From Firmicutes bacterium AF25-13AC (lineage in GTDB: Bacteria; Bacillota; Clostridia; Lachnospirales; Lachnospiraceae), in contig QUFP01000036.1 of NCBI GenBank assembly GCA_003478935.1, positions 1 to 46,400 on the forward strand: DNA of 46,400 nucleotides, written 5' to 3'. A program made the translations under genes and the position numbers. Positions 1 to 9,609 of this stretch are shown one piece after another. The notes beneath the pieces are model-generated. The model was not told the DNA's origin. It made no database searches and saw nothing but the letters and a program-made list of their open reading frames with translations. Position 1 is the first letter of the stretch; every line of letters starts with the position of its first letter.

Positions 1-139
1 TGAGAAAGTAGTACACGACGTATGAAATCCCATCAGCATAAATCCTGAACACAGTGGCTATAATTCAGTCTATAAGACTGAATGATGCTGCCGGAACTAG
101 TTAAGGAATCCCACGGTTTTAACCGTGGGAGTATGTCAA
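1..139 (+). mobile_element. Right end of an IS200/IS605-type (TnpB-carrying) element
   Basis: Two hairpins occur in the order expected at the tnpB 3' end and right end of IS605-group elements. The first has arms ATTCAGTC/GACTGAAT at 63-70 and 76-83. The second has arms TCCCACGG/CCGTGGGA at 109-116 and 123-130, followed by GTATGTCAA. The same 'ggaatcccacgg...ccgtgggagtatgtcaa' kind of end is familiar from clostridial elements of this group, where this stretch also forms the scaffold of the TnpB guide (omega/re) RNA. The transposon body and any TnpB coding sequence lie left of the window. The exact boundary near 138-139 is inferred from family ends, not from a target-site comparison. Confidence 0.72.
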
Positions 140-1539
140 TCTATCACATGCGGTTCAATTTCCTTCGGAATCAAACACTCATACTTTTCACCGTCAAGAC
201 GTTTGTCAAATTCATTCCACGCCTTTTTAATCTCTTCTGGATGCTCTAAAAGTGTCTTAGCACTTTCTGCCATAACTTTTGCAGCAAAAATCATTCCCTT
301 GTGAGCAATAGCTGACTTACCCTGTGCAGTCCACTGCCAGCTGTGCGCGCCTGCACCATAGCTATAGCATGCTGTATTGACTGTAGCCGTTGGAATAACC
401 CAGCTGACATCACCTACATCGGTACTTCCCATCTCACAATGATCGGTATGGATGGTTTCAACCACATAATCACAGATCTCGGAATTTTTAATATTTTCGC
501 GAAGCTTCATAATATCAGCAATTCCAAATGGAATATCACTCAGCTGATCCTCAACTGAAAAGCTGTCCTTAAACTGCTTTGCATATGCACGCTCCTCTGC
601 TGTATAAGTTGGAACTCCAACAGTCTGAAATGCCTTTGCAATAACATCCTCAAGTGCAAAGTTTGGAACAGTATTGCTTAAGCCCTCGTCAAACAACACT
701 TCAAGTTTTGTATCAGTCATCAGTGCTGCGCCCTGTGCTATACGAACCACACGCTCATAAAGCTTCTTACACTTTGGATTTGTTGCAGAACGAATAAGAT
801 AGCGCACCTCTGCCTCTGCCTGTACGACATTCGGAGACTTTCCTCCAGTATTAGTAATTGCATAGTGAACGCGGTCACTGTCCTCCATATGCTCACGCAT
901 ATAGTTTACACCCACATCCATCAGCTCGACTGCATCGAGTGCACTTCTTCCAAGATGTGGTGCACCTGCTGCATGAGAAGATACGCCATGAAAACGGAAA
1001 CATGCCTGAATGCAGCTCTGGCTGCTTCCAGTGCATACCATGTGGAAATTAGCCGGATGCCATGTCAATGCGATATCACAGTCATCAAACACACCGTCAC
1101 GCGCCATATAAGCCTTTCCCGAACCACTCTCTTCACCTGGACAGCCAAAAATCTTTACTGTTCCGCTGCCGCCGTTTTCCTTTAACATTTCACGGTAAGC
1201 CATTCCTGCTGCAATTGCACCCACACCAAGCATATGATGACCGCAGCCTTGTCCCATACCGTCTGGATCTTCTGGATGATATGACGGGCAGTCTGCCTTC
1301 TGGTTCATGCCATAAAGTGCATCAAATTCTCCTAAAAAGGCAATTACCGGATGGCCGCTTCCCCAGCTTGCTTCATAGCCTGTTTTAGTCTTTGCAACAT
1401 CTGTCTTTACTTCAAAACCATGTTTCTTTAAAAATTCAACATGTGCTGCACTGCTTTTATACTCGCGAAAACCTGGTTCCGGGGTCTCCCATACCGCATC
1501 CGCAAGCGCACACAGCTCTTCTTCATATGGAATCTGCAT
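136..1539 (-). CDS. abgB: M20-family amidohydrolase, AbgB-like (aminobenzoyl-glutamate utilization type)
   Basis: The 467-aa protein belongs to the M20D metallo-amidohydrolase/carboxypeptidase family, which cleaves N-acyl amino acids or small peptides in the cytoplasm. Metal-site motifs are visible: GCGHH (residues 98-102), GCPGEESGSGK (132-142), TWHP (about 159) and a later HTDHCEMGSTDVGDVSW segment. The length fits AbgB (about 480 aa). An AAGGAG site ends a few bases before the ATG. It is the last gene of the peptide-uptake operon, 87 bp after the second ATPase gene, so its likely substrate is an imported dipeptide or acyl-peptide; that is inference. The stop codon at 136-138 lies inside the adjacent insertion-sequence end, so the natural C-terminus may have differed slightly. 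Confidence 0.85.
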   Translation of the reverse strand: MQIPYEEELCALADAVWETPEPGFREYKSSAAHVEFLKKHGFEVKTDVAKTKTGYEASWGSGHPVIAFLGEFDALYGMNQKADCPSYHPEDPDGMGQGCGHHMLGVGAIAAGMAYREMLKENGGSGTVKIFGCPGEESGSGKAYMARDGVFDDCDIALTWHPANFHMVCTGSSQSCIQACFRFHGVSSHAAGAPHLGRSALDAVELMDVGVNYMREHMEDSDRVHYAITNTGGKSPNVVQAEAEVRYLIRSATNPKCKKLYERVVRIAQGAALMTDTKLEVLFDEGLSNTVPNFALEDVIAKAFQTVGVPTYTAEERAYAKQFKDSFSVEDQLSDIPFGIADIMKLRENIKNSEICDYVVETIHTDHCEMGSTDVGDVSWVIPTATVNTACYSYGAGAHSWQWTAQGKSAIAHKGMIFAAKVMAESAKTLLEHPEEIKKAWNEFDKRLDGEKYECLIPKEIEPHVID

Positions 1540-1575
1540 CTTCTTACTCCTTATATAACGATGATACTAGGGTCA

Positions 1576-1621
1576 AAAGCTCCAAAAGCCGTTCGTGCTT
1601 GCACTAAAGGCTTTGAGCTTT
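1576..1621 (-). terminator. Intercistronic hairpin between oppF-like and abgB-like genes
   Basis: On the minus strand AAAGCTC-AAAGCC is followed by GGCTTT-T-GGAGCTTTT, forming a long stem with one bulge. It ends in TTTT but has no extended U-tract. It is probably a partial terminator or an mRNA processing/stabilising hairpin that lowers expression of the last gene. Confidence 0.5.
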
Positions 1622-1626
1622 CGCAA

Positions 1627-2634
1627 TTATCCCACCATGTGGCATGCCACCTTGCGTCCATTAATCTCCTTCATCTTCGGCATCTCATTTGCACACTTCT
1701 CATTCGCATACGGACAGCGCGTGCGAAATGGACAACCACTTGGCGGATTAATAGGGCTTGGCAGCTCTCCTTCAAGCATAATACGCTTTCTTGATTTTCC
1801 AACAAGCGGATCTGGAATCGGAACAGCACTTAGCAATGCCTTTGTATATGGATGCATTGGATTTGCATATAATTCCTTACTGTCGCCCTCTTCAACAAGA
1901 TGACCAAGATACATAACACCAATGCGATCTGAGATATGCTTTACCATGCTTAAATCATGCGCAATAAAAAGATACGCAATGCCAAGCTCTTTTTGGATAT
2001 TCTTTAACAGATTGATGATCTGCGCCTGAATAGAAACATCAAGTGCAGAAATTGGCTCATCACAAACGATAAATTCTGGATTAAGTGCCAAGGTTCTTGC
2101 TATTGAAATACGCTGTCGCTGTCCACCGGAAAATTCATGGGGATAACGGCGCACATGATCTGGTTTTAAACCAACAATTTTTAACAGCTCTGTCACACGA
2201 TCATCCTGTTCTTTTCTCGTCTGGTAAATATGATGAATTACCATAGGCTCACGAATGATCTCACCTACTGTCATTCGTGGATTTAATGATGCATACGGAT
2301 CCTGAAAAATCAGCTGAATATTCTTTCTAAATTTCTTTAGCTTCTGTCCAGAAAGATATGTGATATCTTCTCCATTTACAAGAATTTTTCCATCTGTCGG
2401 TTCATTGATTTTTACAATAGTTCTTCCAAGAGTAGACTTTCCACAGCCTGATTCACCTACAAGACCATATGTCTCACCCTTATGGATCTGAAACGACACA
2501 TCGTCAACAGCCTTTACAACCTGCTTTTTGCCCCAGGTTTTTCCTGCATTAAAATATGTCTTTAAGTGCTGGACAGAGACGATCACATCACGCGTATCAT
2601 CTGCATTATTTTTTATCTCATTTTGTACTTCCAT
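1627..2634 (-). CDS. oppF: Dipeptide/oligopeptide ABC transporter ATP-binding protein (OppF/DppF type)
   Basis: This 335-aa cytoplasmic ATPase powers peptide import. It has Walker A GESGCGKST, signature SGGQRQR, Walker B with CDEPISALD and the H-loop (IAHDLSM). The C-terminal oligopeptide-transporter extension contains HPYTKALLSAVPIPDP and the cysteine pattern CPFRTRCPYANEKC typical of OppD/OppF. A longer reading would start at 2664. I choose the ATG at 2632-2634 because AGGGAGGAGG lies six bases upstream of it. The start lies 17 bp inside the end of the preceding ATPase gene, which indicates translational coupling. Confidence 0.9.
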   Translation of the reverse strand: MEVQNEIKNNADDTRDVIVSVQHLKTYFNAGKTWGKKQVVKAVDDVSFQIHKGETYGLVGESGCGKSTLGRTIVKINEPTDGKILVNGEDITYLSGQKLKKFRKNIQLIFQDPYASLNPRMTVGEIIREPMVIHHIYQTRKEQDDRVTELLKIVGLKPDHVRRYPHEFSGGQRQRISIARTLALNPEFIVCDEPISALDVSIQAQIINLLKNIQKELGIAYLFIAHDLSMVKHISDRIGVMYLGHLVEEGDSKELYANPMHPYTKALLSAVPIPDPLVGKSRKRIMLEGELPSPINPPSGCPFRTRCPYANEKCANEMPKMKEINGRKVACHMVG

Positions 2635-3652
2635 GCTGCGCCTCCTCCCTGTTCTTTTTTTCATTTAACCAGCAGGCACTTCTATGTGTGTCACTAAAAA
2701 TTGTCTCCACTGGCATTTTTGTCTTGCAAATCTTCATAGCCTCACTGCAGCGATCCACAAACGGACATCCTGCCGGCGGCTTTAATAAATCAGGCGGTGA
2801 ACCTGGAATTGGCGTAAGCTCCTTATCATCATCCTCTGGATTATTGATACAATTTAACAATCCCTTAGTGTACGGATGATTCGGCTCGTAAAAAATCTCA
2901 CGATCAGTTCCTGTCTCTGCCAGTCGTCCGCCGTACATAATATTTATACGGTCACAAAGGCTGGCAACGACACCAAGATCATGCGTGATCATGATGACAG
3001 CTGCTCCTGTCTGTCTGCTCATTTCCTGAATCAGTTCAAGCACCTGTGCCTGAATCGTAACATCAAGCGCAGTCGTTGGTTCATCGGCAATAATAAGCTT
3101 TGGCTTATTTGCCAGTGCAATTGCAATCACGATACGTTGTCTCATACCGCCCGAAAATTCAAACGGATACTGATTGATACGCTTTTCTGGCGCTGGAATA
3201 CCGACCTGACGCATCAGCTCAATTGCACGTTCATTTGCTTCTTTCTTTGTCATTTTCGGATTGTGATTCAAAAGAGTCTCACGAATCTGCTTTCCAATAG
3301 TTAACACTGGATTTAAAAATGTCATAGGATCCTGAAAAATCATTGCCATTGTATTTCCACGAATCTCACGCATTTTTTTCTCATAGGAACGATTATCAGG
3401 AAAATCCTTTCTTGCAATTGACTCACCATTAAACACAATTTCGCCTTCATTTATAGAGCCATTTTGTGCCAGAAGGCCCATAACTGAATACATCGTAACT
3501 GATTTTCCTGATCCTGACTCACCGACAATGCCTAGAATCTCGCCCTCTTTTACAGAAAAGCTTACATCACGAACAGCCTGCACTGTTCCTTGATCAGTAG
3601 TAAAATCTACTCTAAGATGTTTTACATCCAATATTGTTTTCTTCTCTTCCAT
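2618..3652 (-). CDS. oppD: Dipeptide/oligopeptide ABC transporter ATP-binding protein (OppD/DppD type)
   Basis: This 344-aa protein is the first of the two nucleotide-binding subunits of the peptide importer. Visible motifs are Walker A GESGSGKSV, signature FSGGMRQR, Walker B LIIADEPTTALD and the H-loop MITHDLGVV. The oligopeptide C-terminal domain contains HPYTKGLLNCINNP and cysteines in GCPFVDRCSEAMKIC. It lies 9 bp after the OppC-type permease gene and overlaps the next ATPase gene by 17 bp. It would work as a heterodimer with that ATPase. Confidence 0.92.
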   Translation of the reverse strand: MEEKKTILDVKHLRVDFTTDQGTVQAVRDVSFSVKEGEILGIVGESGSGKSVTMYSVMGLLAQNGSINEGEIVFNGESIARKDFPDNRSYEKKMREIRGNTMAMIFQDPMTFLNPVLTIGKQIRETLLNHNPKMTKKEANERAIELMRQVGIPAPEKRINQYPFEFSGGMRQRIVIAIALANKPKLIIADEPTTALDVTIQAQVLELIQEMSRQTGAAVIMITHDLGVVASLCDRINIMYGGRLAETGTDREIFYEPNHPYTKGLLNCINNPEDDDKELTPIPGSPPDLLKPPAGCPFVDRCSEAMKICKTKMPVETIFSDTHRSACWLNEKKNREEAQHGSTK

Positions 3653-3661
3653 GATTCCCCC

Positions 3662-4591
3662 TTACTTCTTCTTGGGATCAAGCGCTTCGCTTAAACCATC
3701 GCCGATAAAATTCAGACTAAGCATTGTCAAACAAATTGCAAGAACTGGCCATATGATCTGAATAGGCTGACTCTGAATTAGAGAACGCGCATCATTTGCC
3801 ATTGTTCCCCAGCTTGCCTGCGGAATGCTGATTCCAATACCGACAAATGCAAGGAATGCTTCCGTGAAAATAGCATTTGGCACCATCAGTGTCGTATTGA
3901 CAATAATCGGTCCCATACAATTTACAATCAGATGCTTAAACATAATACGCTTCTTGCTTGCACCGATTACATAAGCAGCCAATGCGTACTCCTGCTCCTT
4001 CAATGTCAAAATCTGTCCTCTTACAAGACGCGCCATACCAACCCAGCTGCTTATTCCAATAGCAAGCAGCATGGAGAATATATTAGAACCAAAAATCAGC
4101 ATAATTAAAATAACATATAAAAGCGTCGGAACAGAATAAATAATATCAACAAGACGCATCAATATCATATCGACCTTGCCGCCAAAATAACCACAAATGG
4201 CACCATAAGCAACACCAATCACAAGATTTAATAATGCCGCTGCAAAACCAACTGACAATGAAATTCTTGCACCGTACATAATACGTACAAAAATATCGCG
4301 GCCAAATTTATCAGTTCCAAACCAGTGTGCCGCATTTGGAAGTGCATTTCTGCAAGTCAAATCCTGACCATCATATGTATATGGTGAAAACATTGGTGCA
4401 AAAACAGCAAACAAAATGACTGCTGCCATAAAAACAAGGCTGACTAACGCCAGCTTATTTTTCTTAAAGCGACCCCAGGCATCCTGAAAATAAGTTTTGC
4501 TCTCCACTGCCACAAATTCGGAGTCTTTTTCACTATCATCAAGACGCGCAAACTCAGAATCTTCAATATCCTGACAGAATATTTTTTCCAT
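3662..4591 (-). CDS. oppC: Dipeptide/oligopeptide ABC transporter permease (OppC/DppC type)
   Basis: The 309-aa inner permease has a cytoplasmic N-terminus rich in acidic residues, then the OppC N-terminal membrane segment (ALVSLVFMAAVILFAVF) and five further hydrophobic segments. The cytoplasmic EAA loop AAYVIGASKKRIMFKH contacts the ATPases. The sequence YTYDGQDL...HWFGTDKFGRDIFVRIMYGARISL is the usual DppC signature region. An AGGGAGAA site lies about 11 bases upstream. It is separated from the OppB-type gene by 28 bp and forms the membrane channel with it. Confidence 0.92.
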   Translation of the reverse strand: MEKIFCQDIEDSEFARLDDSEKDSEFVAVESKTYFQDAWGRFKKNKLALVSLVFMAAVILFAVFAPMFSPYTYDGQDLTCRNALPNAAHWFGTDKFGRDIFVRIMYGARISLSVGFAAALLNLVIGVAYGAICGYFGGKVDMILMRLVDIIYSVPTLLYVILIMLIFGSNIFSMLLAIGISSWVGMARLVRGQILTLKEQEYALAAYVIGASKKRIMFKHLIVNCMGPIIVNTTLMVPNAIFTEAFLAFVGIGISIPQASWGTMANDARSLIQSQPIQIIWPVLAICLTMLSLNFIGDGLSEALDPKKK

Positions 4592-4619
4592 AAGTAATTC
4601 AATTCTCCCTTCTGTAAAC

Positions 4620-5539
4620 TTACTTCAAGCGGATTCTCGGGTCCATAAGCGCAGTAATCAAGTCGGTAACGATATTACAGATAATGATAAATGCGCCATA
4701 GAAAATTGTCAATGCCATAATCATTGTGTAATCACGGTTGCTTACGCTTGTTACAAATTCTGCACCGATTCCAGGAACAGAAAACAATGTTTCTACAACA
4801 AATGAACCAGTTAACAGTGTTGCAAGAAGTGGACCGGCATATGTGACAACTGGAACAAGCGCATTTTTAAGCGCATGGCGAATGATAACCATAACTTGTC
4901 CTGTTCCCTTACTTTTTGCAAGCACCATGTAATCCTGCTTCATAACCTCAGTCAAACTCGTTTTTGTAAGACGAGAAATCATCGCAATTGGAGAAAGCGC
5001 CAGTGCTGTTGCCGGCATAATATAATGACGCCATGTGCCCAAACCTACGATTGGAAGACAATGAAGCACCACTCCGAAAAGAATCATCATAAGCAGCGCC
5101 AGCAAAAAGCTTGGCACACTGACACCAATTGTTGCTATAAAAGCAACTGTATTATTTACCCACTGATGCTTTGAAAAAGCGGAAATTGTTCCTAGTAAAA
5201 TTCCAATAGCGAGTGCAATGCAAAAAGCAGCCAGACCAAGACTTGCTGTGTATGGAATACCTGCCATAATAATGTCAGATACAGCCTTTCCTTTTCTGTT
5301 TAATGATGTTCCAAAATCACCCTTTACTGCATTTTGCAGATAGCGTACATACTGCTCTGTAACAGGCTTATCAAGACCATACTGCTCAACTAACTTTTCC
5401 TTTACATTTGCCGGAAGCTTGCTAGTTTCTCCGCAAATGGAGAACCCGGAATGGCATGCATCAGAAAAAATGTGATTGTCGCAAGGGCAAATAGTGTGAT
5501 TAAACCGATTACCAGTCGTTTTCCAAAATATTTTGCCAT
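4620..5539 (-). CDS. oppB: Dipeptide/oligopeptide ABC transporter permease (OppB/DppB type), frameshifted
   Basis: The gene is read in two frames. The N-terminal frame starts at the ATG at 5537-5539 ([20 protein letters not shown]..., first membrane segment and PGSPF). It would stop at 5402 after 45 codons. The second frame carries the rest ([20 protein letters not shown] through MDPRIRLK), including the EAA loop region [19 protein letters not shown]. Joining them around 5432-5440 restores a normal ~306-aa DppB; one base seems to be missing, perhaps in the TTT of CCATTTGCGG (minus strand). The start overlaps the stop of the upstream peptidase gene as TGATG, so translation is probably coupled. 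It may be a real pseudogene, but a consensus error is more likely because every other subunit is intact. Confidence 0.85.
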
Positions 5540-7527
5540 CAGTTTTTCCTTTCTTTTGTCAGATATTTTTCAAACCAATCTGTCATTTCTTTTAAACGGC
5601 GCATTCTGTGAAGCGGCTTTCCATTTCTTGAAAGTCCATGATTCTCGCCTTCAAACAAACACATTCTCGCCGGCACACCATAAAATTTAACTGCTGTAAA
5701 CATCTGAATGCCCTGATCTAACGTACAGTTGTAATCATTCATTGAATGAATAAACAAAATCGGTGTCTTTGCATTGTAGGCATATTTAAGCGGAGAACAA
5801 TCCCACATTTTTTCCATACCATTCCACGGTGTTGCCAAAATCTCATTCTGATCAAATGTTACGCCAATTTCACTGCATCCAAAATCAGATACCCAGTTTG
5901 ATACAGAACGCTGAGACGCAATCGCTGCAAAACGATCTGTGTGACCTTCAATCCAGTTACACATAAATCCGCCGTAGGAGCCTCCTGCTGCGCCAATTTT
6001 TGCAATATCTATCTGTGGATATGCAGCCAGTACATGATCAGTAAATTCCATCAGATCCTCATAATCAATTGTTCCATATTTGCCTCTTAAATCAGCAAAC
6101 GCTTCGCCATACCCTTCGGATCCTCTCGGATTACAGAAAAAGACAAACCAGCCCTTTGATGCCCACACCTGCATCTCATGGAAAAATACTTCTCCATATG
6201 TACATCTTGGGCCGCCGTGAATCTCTAACACTCCCGGATAACTCTTTGACGGATCGTAATCCTTTGGCTCAAGTACCCAGCCATCAATTGTCACACCATC
6301 CTTGTTTACGAATGGCATATGCTTTGCCTTTGAAATGAAGTGAGTCTCTGTATATGCGTCATTAAATGATGTTTTCTTTGTAACAGTACCATCTTTATAC
6401 TCATAAATCTCGCAGAAGCCATTTGCCTTCATAGCAGCAAATGAAAGCTTTCCTTTTCCTGATGCTATCTCACAGACAAGACCATTCCATGCACATGCTT
6501 CATTTTCTTCATATGAACCATCTGCCTCTCTCTTATAAGAAATAATGCCATCCTTATATCCATGCTGTGCAATTGCATAGATTGTACCATCCTTTGCCAC
6601 AACAAGACTCTCACCATGACTGTACTGGCAGTCTGTCATAATATCTACACCAAGCAGACAGTCCACCTGTACCTTCTTTACAGGCTTTTTCAGCGTTTCA
6701 TCATACTCATAAATATCATGATATTGACCTTCTCCATATGGCTTTCCATCAGTTGCCGTAATCACAATCTTTCCATCTGCAAAAACAGCGCTTGATATCA
6801 TCAGATTTTTCTGCTCCACAAGTGTTGTAAGCTTCTTTTCTTTTATGTCATAAAGAAGCACTGAATCTGTCTGATCAATCAAATTTTCCCACTCTTTGCC
6901 AAGGATCAAAAGTGCTTCATCTGACACACAGACAGAAGCCGTGTCAAAATTTTTTGCTGTAAGCTTTTTTAATGTACCTGTTTTTTCTTCATATAGATAA
7001 AGGCAGGTACGCACACCTGCGATAAAGCCGCGTCCATTGCCCCATACAGGAACCTCATCAATTACATGATAATCTTTTTCTTCTTTTCTTAGCTTCTCAT
7101 CAGCGTCTAGTGGAAGTGAATTTCTATTTTCTTCGATTCCCATACAATATAGGCCATCTGAAAGCTTCTTGAAAAAGGATACAGACCTTGAAACAGAAAA
7201 CGCCTGCTTTGCCTCTCCGCCATGAATATTGATGCGGTAAAACGTCGTTTTCTCTTCCAAATCATCCTTTTTTTCGCTGCGCTCTGATACAAATAAAATT
7301 GTCTGCTCATCTTCCCAGATAAAATCACCATCTTTGCCAGATGATGTCAGCTGAACTGCTTCCTTATTTTCTTCCATGATCCAAAGATTTTTACTATACT
7401 TATTATTTTCTTTATCTGGCTGTACAATCGTAAATGCAAGTGTCTTCTCATCAGGGCTATACTTTAAACTGGATGGACTTTTTATTTCATTAAAATCTTC
7501 TATTAAAATAGGTTTTAATTGATTCAT
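5539..7527 (-). CDS. S9-family prolyl oligopeptidase / acylaminoacyl-peptidase
   Basis: The 662-aa cytoplasmic serine peptidase has an N-terminal beta-propeller of about 400 residues (WD40-like PD40 repeats, e.g. [11 protein letters not shown]). A C-terminal alpha/beta-hydrolase follows. The nucleophile is in GGSYGGF (Ser about 517), the acid is in SMND (Asp about 598) and the base is in ENHGLSR (His about 630). The HGGP oxyanion motif ([11 protein letters not shown]) is present. Such enzymes trim short or acylated peptides. There is no signal peptide. The gene lies between the binding protein and the permeases of a peptide importer, so imported peptides are the likely substrate. Its TGA overlaps the ATG of the permease gene. 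Confidence 0.9.
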   Translation of the reverse strand: MNQLKPILIEDFNEIKSPSSLKYSPDEKTLAFTIVQPDKENNKYSKNLWIMEENKEAVQLTSSGKDGDFIWEDEQTILFVSERSEKKDDLEEKTTFYRINIHGGEAKQAFSVSRSVSFFKKLSDGLYCMGIEENRNSLPLDADEKLRKEEKDYHVIDEVPVWGNGRGFIAGVRTCLYLYEEKTGTLKKLTAKNFDTASVCVSDEALLILGKEWENLIDQTDSVLLYDIKEKKLTTLVEQKNLMISSAVFADGKIVITATDGKPYGEGQYHDIYEYDETLKKPVKKVQVDCLLGVDIMTDCQYSHGESLVVAKDGTIYAIAQHGYKDGIISYKREADGSYEENEACAWNGLVCEIASGKGKLSFAAMKANGFCEIYEYKDGTVTKKTSFNDAYTETHFISKAKHMPFVNKDGVTIDGWVLEPKDYDPSKSYPGVLEIHGGPRCTYGEVFFHEMQVWASKGWFVFFCNPRGSEGYGEAFADLRGKYGTIDYEDLMEFTDHVLAAYPQIDIAKIGAAGGSYGGFMCNWIEGHTDRFAAIASQRSVSNWVSDFGCSEIGVTFDQNEILATPWNGMEKMWDCSPLKYAYNAKTPILFIHSMNDYNCTLDQGIQMFTAVKFYGVPARMCLFEGENHGLSRNGKPLHRMRRLKEMTDWFEKYLTKERKN

Positions 7528-7564
7528 TTTTTTCCTTCTTTTCTCTTAATATTTTTCATATGCA

Positions 7565-7597
7565 AAGGGGGATGGCGCCATTGCGTTCATCCCCCTT
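7565..7597 (-). terminator. Intercistronic GC-rich hairpin after the binding-protein gene
   Basis: There is a perfect 10-bp stem AAGGGGGATG/CATCCCCCTT (7565-7574 and 7588-7597) with a 13-nt loop. On the minus strand it is followed only by a short TTTGCATAT. It probably protects or partly terminates the mRNA so that the binding protein is made in excess over the downstream subunits, as is common in binding-protein transporter operons. Confidence 0.6.
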
Positions 7598-7626
7598 CAC
7601 TGGAGTTTTCACGTTTCTAAGCTACA

Positions 7627-9270
7627 TTATTCTGTAACTGTTGTATACGCAAAATATGGATAAATTCCATTCATGGTCTGACCTTCTACATATGTCTGAA
7701 CTAATGCCGGATCATTAAAGTTGAACAGTGGAATGACATATACATTCTCTTCAACAAGATAATCCTCTGCCTCATGAAGTGCCTTCATATATTCAGAACG
7801 ATCTGAAATCTGACGCGCATCTTCGATCATCTGATCAAACTTCTCATCATTAACTGCTGGAACTACCTGCATACCAGTTGTCCACATCTCCAAAAACTGA
7901 ATCGGGCTGTCCTCTGCAGAGTATCCATAACGGCAGATCTCAAAATCACCCTGATCAAGCTGATCATAATAAACACCTGACTCAACACACTCAAAATCAA
8001 CTTCTACGCCAACAGCCTCCCACATCTGCTGCAACATAGTTGCCACATCACCGTGGATTCCATTGTTTGAATACTTATAAGTAATATGAAGCGGATTGCT
8101 CTCATCATAGCCAGCTCCTGCAAGAAGCTCCTTTGCCTGATCTGGATCATATGTCAATGTGTAGCCGTCTGCATCACCCTCTGCACGGAAGGTATCAGTG
8201 TCACCTGCAACGCCCTCTGGAACGAATCCATTTAATACTGGATAGAAGCTGTCACCGCCAAGAACATCTACCAGAGATTCCTTGTCAATTGCAAGCGCTA
8301 GTGCACGGCGCACATCTACATTCTTTGCCCATTCAGGACCAGTCTCTGCTGAGTTGATTGCAAGGTAGTAGTTTGAAGACTTCGGTACCATCCACAGTTC
8401 ATCTGTTCCCTCATAATTTAATGCAGTGTCAGTGGAAATTCCAAGAGCTACATCAATCTCACCAGTCTGATAAGCAAGTGCCTGTGCATCCTTATCTGCC
8501 ATGCAAAGGAAGGTGATCTCATCCATTGTCACATCATCTGCATTTAAATAATTTTCATTCTTGTCAACAACAGCCTTCTCAGTCTCGTTGCACTCTGTCA
8601 GCGTATACGGTCCTGTTGTCGGATAGTCTCCCTCAAAGGCCCACAAAGAATCATGCTGTACGGCAAAATCCTCACGAACTGGCAGCCATGCGTTTGCACA
8701 CATCAGACCAGTCAGATATGCACACGGTGTCTTTAACTTTAACACAAGTGTCTGATCATCAGCTGCTTCAATTCCAACCAAGCTGTGATCTGCTGTTGTA
8801 CAGTCAAATGACTCACCCTCTTCCTGAGCAGCGGTGCTGTACTCCTCTGCACCCTCAATGAAGTTTACAAAATCATTGATTGCCCAAGCATTGTCTGCAC
8901 CATAAGAAAGAGCTCTCAGATAGGAGTATACGAAATCATTTGCCGTAACCTGCTGTCCATCACTCCACTTTGCATCTGGAGAAATGTGGAATGTGTAGGT
9001 CAGACCATCATCTGAAACCTCATAGCTTTCGCACAGTTCATTCTGAACTTTTCCATCTGCATCCTTGCGGAACATTCCCGCATATAAGTGATTCAATACA
9101 TAGTTGTTTGCAGTCTCGGTATTTAATGCTGGATCGAATGTGGTAAACTGAGCACCCACTGCAACATTCAGTGTGCTTTCAGCGGTTTCATCTGCTGCTG
9201 TCGGTACTGCTGGCAAAATGGATGCTGCTGCCATAACTGCTGTCATTAACTTTGCATATGTTTTCTTCAT
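7627..9270 (-). CDS. oppA: Peptide ABC transporter substrate-binding protein (SBP family 5, OppA/DppA type)
   Basis: The 547-aa secreted protein captures peptides outside the cell. The family-5 pattern is clear: LNVAVGAQFTTFDPALNTETANNYV near the N-terminus, then YTFHISPDAKWSDGQQVTANDFVYS and VRRALALAIDKESLVD. A longer frame would start at 9387. I choose the ATG at 9268-9270 because it has an AGAGGTAGG site and opens directly into a signal peptide (MKKTYAKLMTAVMAAASILPAVPTAA). The signal peptide has no lipobox cysteine, so the protein looks like a type-I-processed exoprotein rather than the usual Gram-positive lipoprotein. How it stays near the permease is unclear. It is the first gene of the operon. 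Confidence 0.92.
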   Translation of the reverse strand: MKKTYAKLMTAVMAAASILPAVPTAADETAESTLNVAVGAQFTTFDPALNTETANNYVLNHLYAGMFRKDADGKVQNELCESYEVSDDGLTYTFHISPDAKWSDGQQVTANDFVYSYLRALSYGADNAWAINDFVNFIEGAEEYSTAAQEEGESFDCTTADHSLVGIEAADDQTLVLKLKTPCAYLTGLMCANAWLPVREDFAVQHDSLWAFEGDYPTTGPYTLTECNETEKAVVDKNENYLNADDVTMDEITFLCMADKDAQALAYQTGEIDVALGISTDTALNYEGTDELWMVPKSSNYYLAINSAETGPEWAKNVDVRRALALAIDKESLVDVLGGDSFYPVLNGFVPEGVAGDTDTFRAEGDADGYTLTYDPDQAKELLAGAGYDESNPLHITYKYSNNGIHGDVATMLQQMWEAVGVEVDFECVESGVYYDQLDQGDFEICRYGYSAEDSPIQFLEMWTTGMQVVPAVNDEKFDQMIEDARQISDRSEYMKALHEAEDYLVEENVYVIPLFNFNDPALVQTYVEGQTMNGIYPYFAYTTVTE

Positions 9271-9401
9271 AATCCTACCTCTTTCTGCGTTCCTGCTCTC
9301 GTGCATTTTCTGTCTGAAGATTTTCATTTCTACAGATTTCTCCATGCTGCTATACATTGAGTATGTATATATGCGTGTTTTATACAAGAACGACTGTAGC
9401 T

Positions 9402-9430
9402 ATTCTAGTTCTCAAATGCTCTCTTGTCAA
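9402..9430 (-). promoter_or_regulatory. Sigma-A promoter of the peptide uptake operon
   Basis: Minus strand TTGACA (9425-9430), 17-bp spacer, TAGAAT (9402-9407). The leader to the binding-protein ATG is about 125 nt. The -35 is a perfect consensus and the -10 is 5 of 6. Confidence 0.8.
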
Positions 9431-9492
9431 GCTAAATCTTAATAAATCTTAAAATTTTTTTGTCAATTTTTGAAAAAACCTTTTTTATTTTA

Positions 9493-9521
9493 TTGCCCGA
9501 CCGAAAATTTCATGATATAAT
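9493..9521 (+). promoter_or_regulatory. Promoter of the MFS transporter gene
   Basis: TTGCCC (9493-9498), 17-bp spacer, TATAAT (9516-9521). The ~80-nt leader contains two small stems, ACGCA/TGCGT and GCCG/CGGC. I do not recognise a riboswitch in it. Confidence 0.65.
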
Positions 9522-9609
9522 TGCTCTCAGTGCTCTGAATGGACGCATTTTTTGCGTTTCAATCCGTGCCTTAAAGAATTGGCCGTTTTGCGGCGGAATG
9601 GAGTTTTTC

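Noticed and set aside
40..103. End of the tnpB reading frame
   Set aside because: The short open stretch before TAA at 101-103 cannot be tied to a TnpB C-terminus from this fragment alone.
5402..5540. Programmed frameshifting in the OppB-type permease gene
   Set aside because: No slippery heptamer or stimulatory stem is evident and three other genes show similar single-base breaks, so an error or mutation is simpler.
9271..9387. N-terminal extension of the peptide-binding protein
   Set aside because: It lies in the leader before an internal signal peptide with its own ribosome site.
9522..9609. Riboswitch in the MFS leader
   Set aside because: Only two short stems; no conserved aptamer core that I can recognise.
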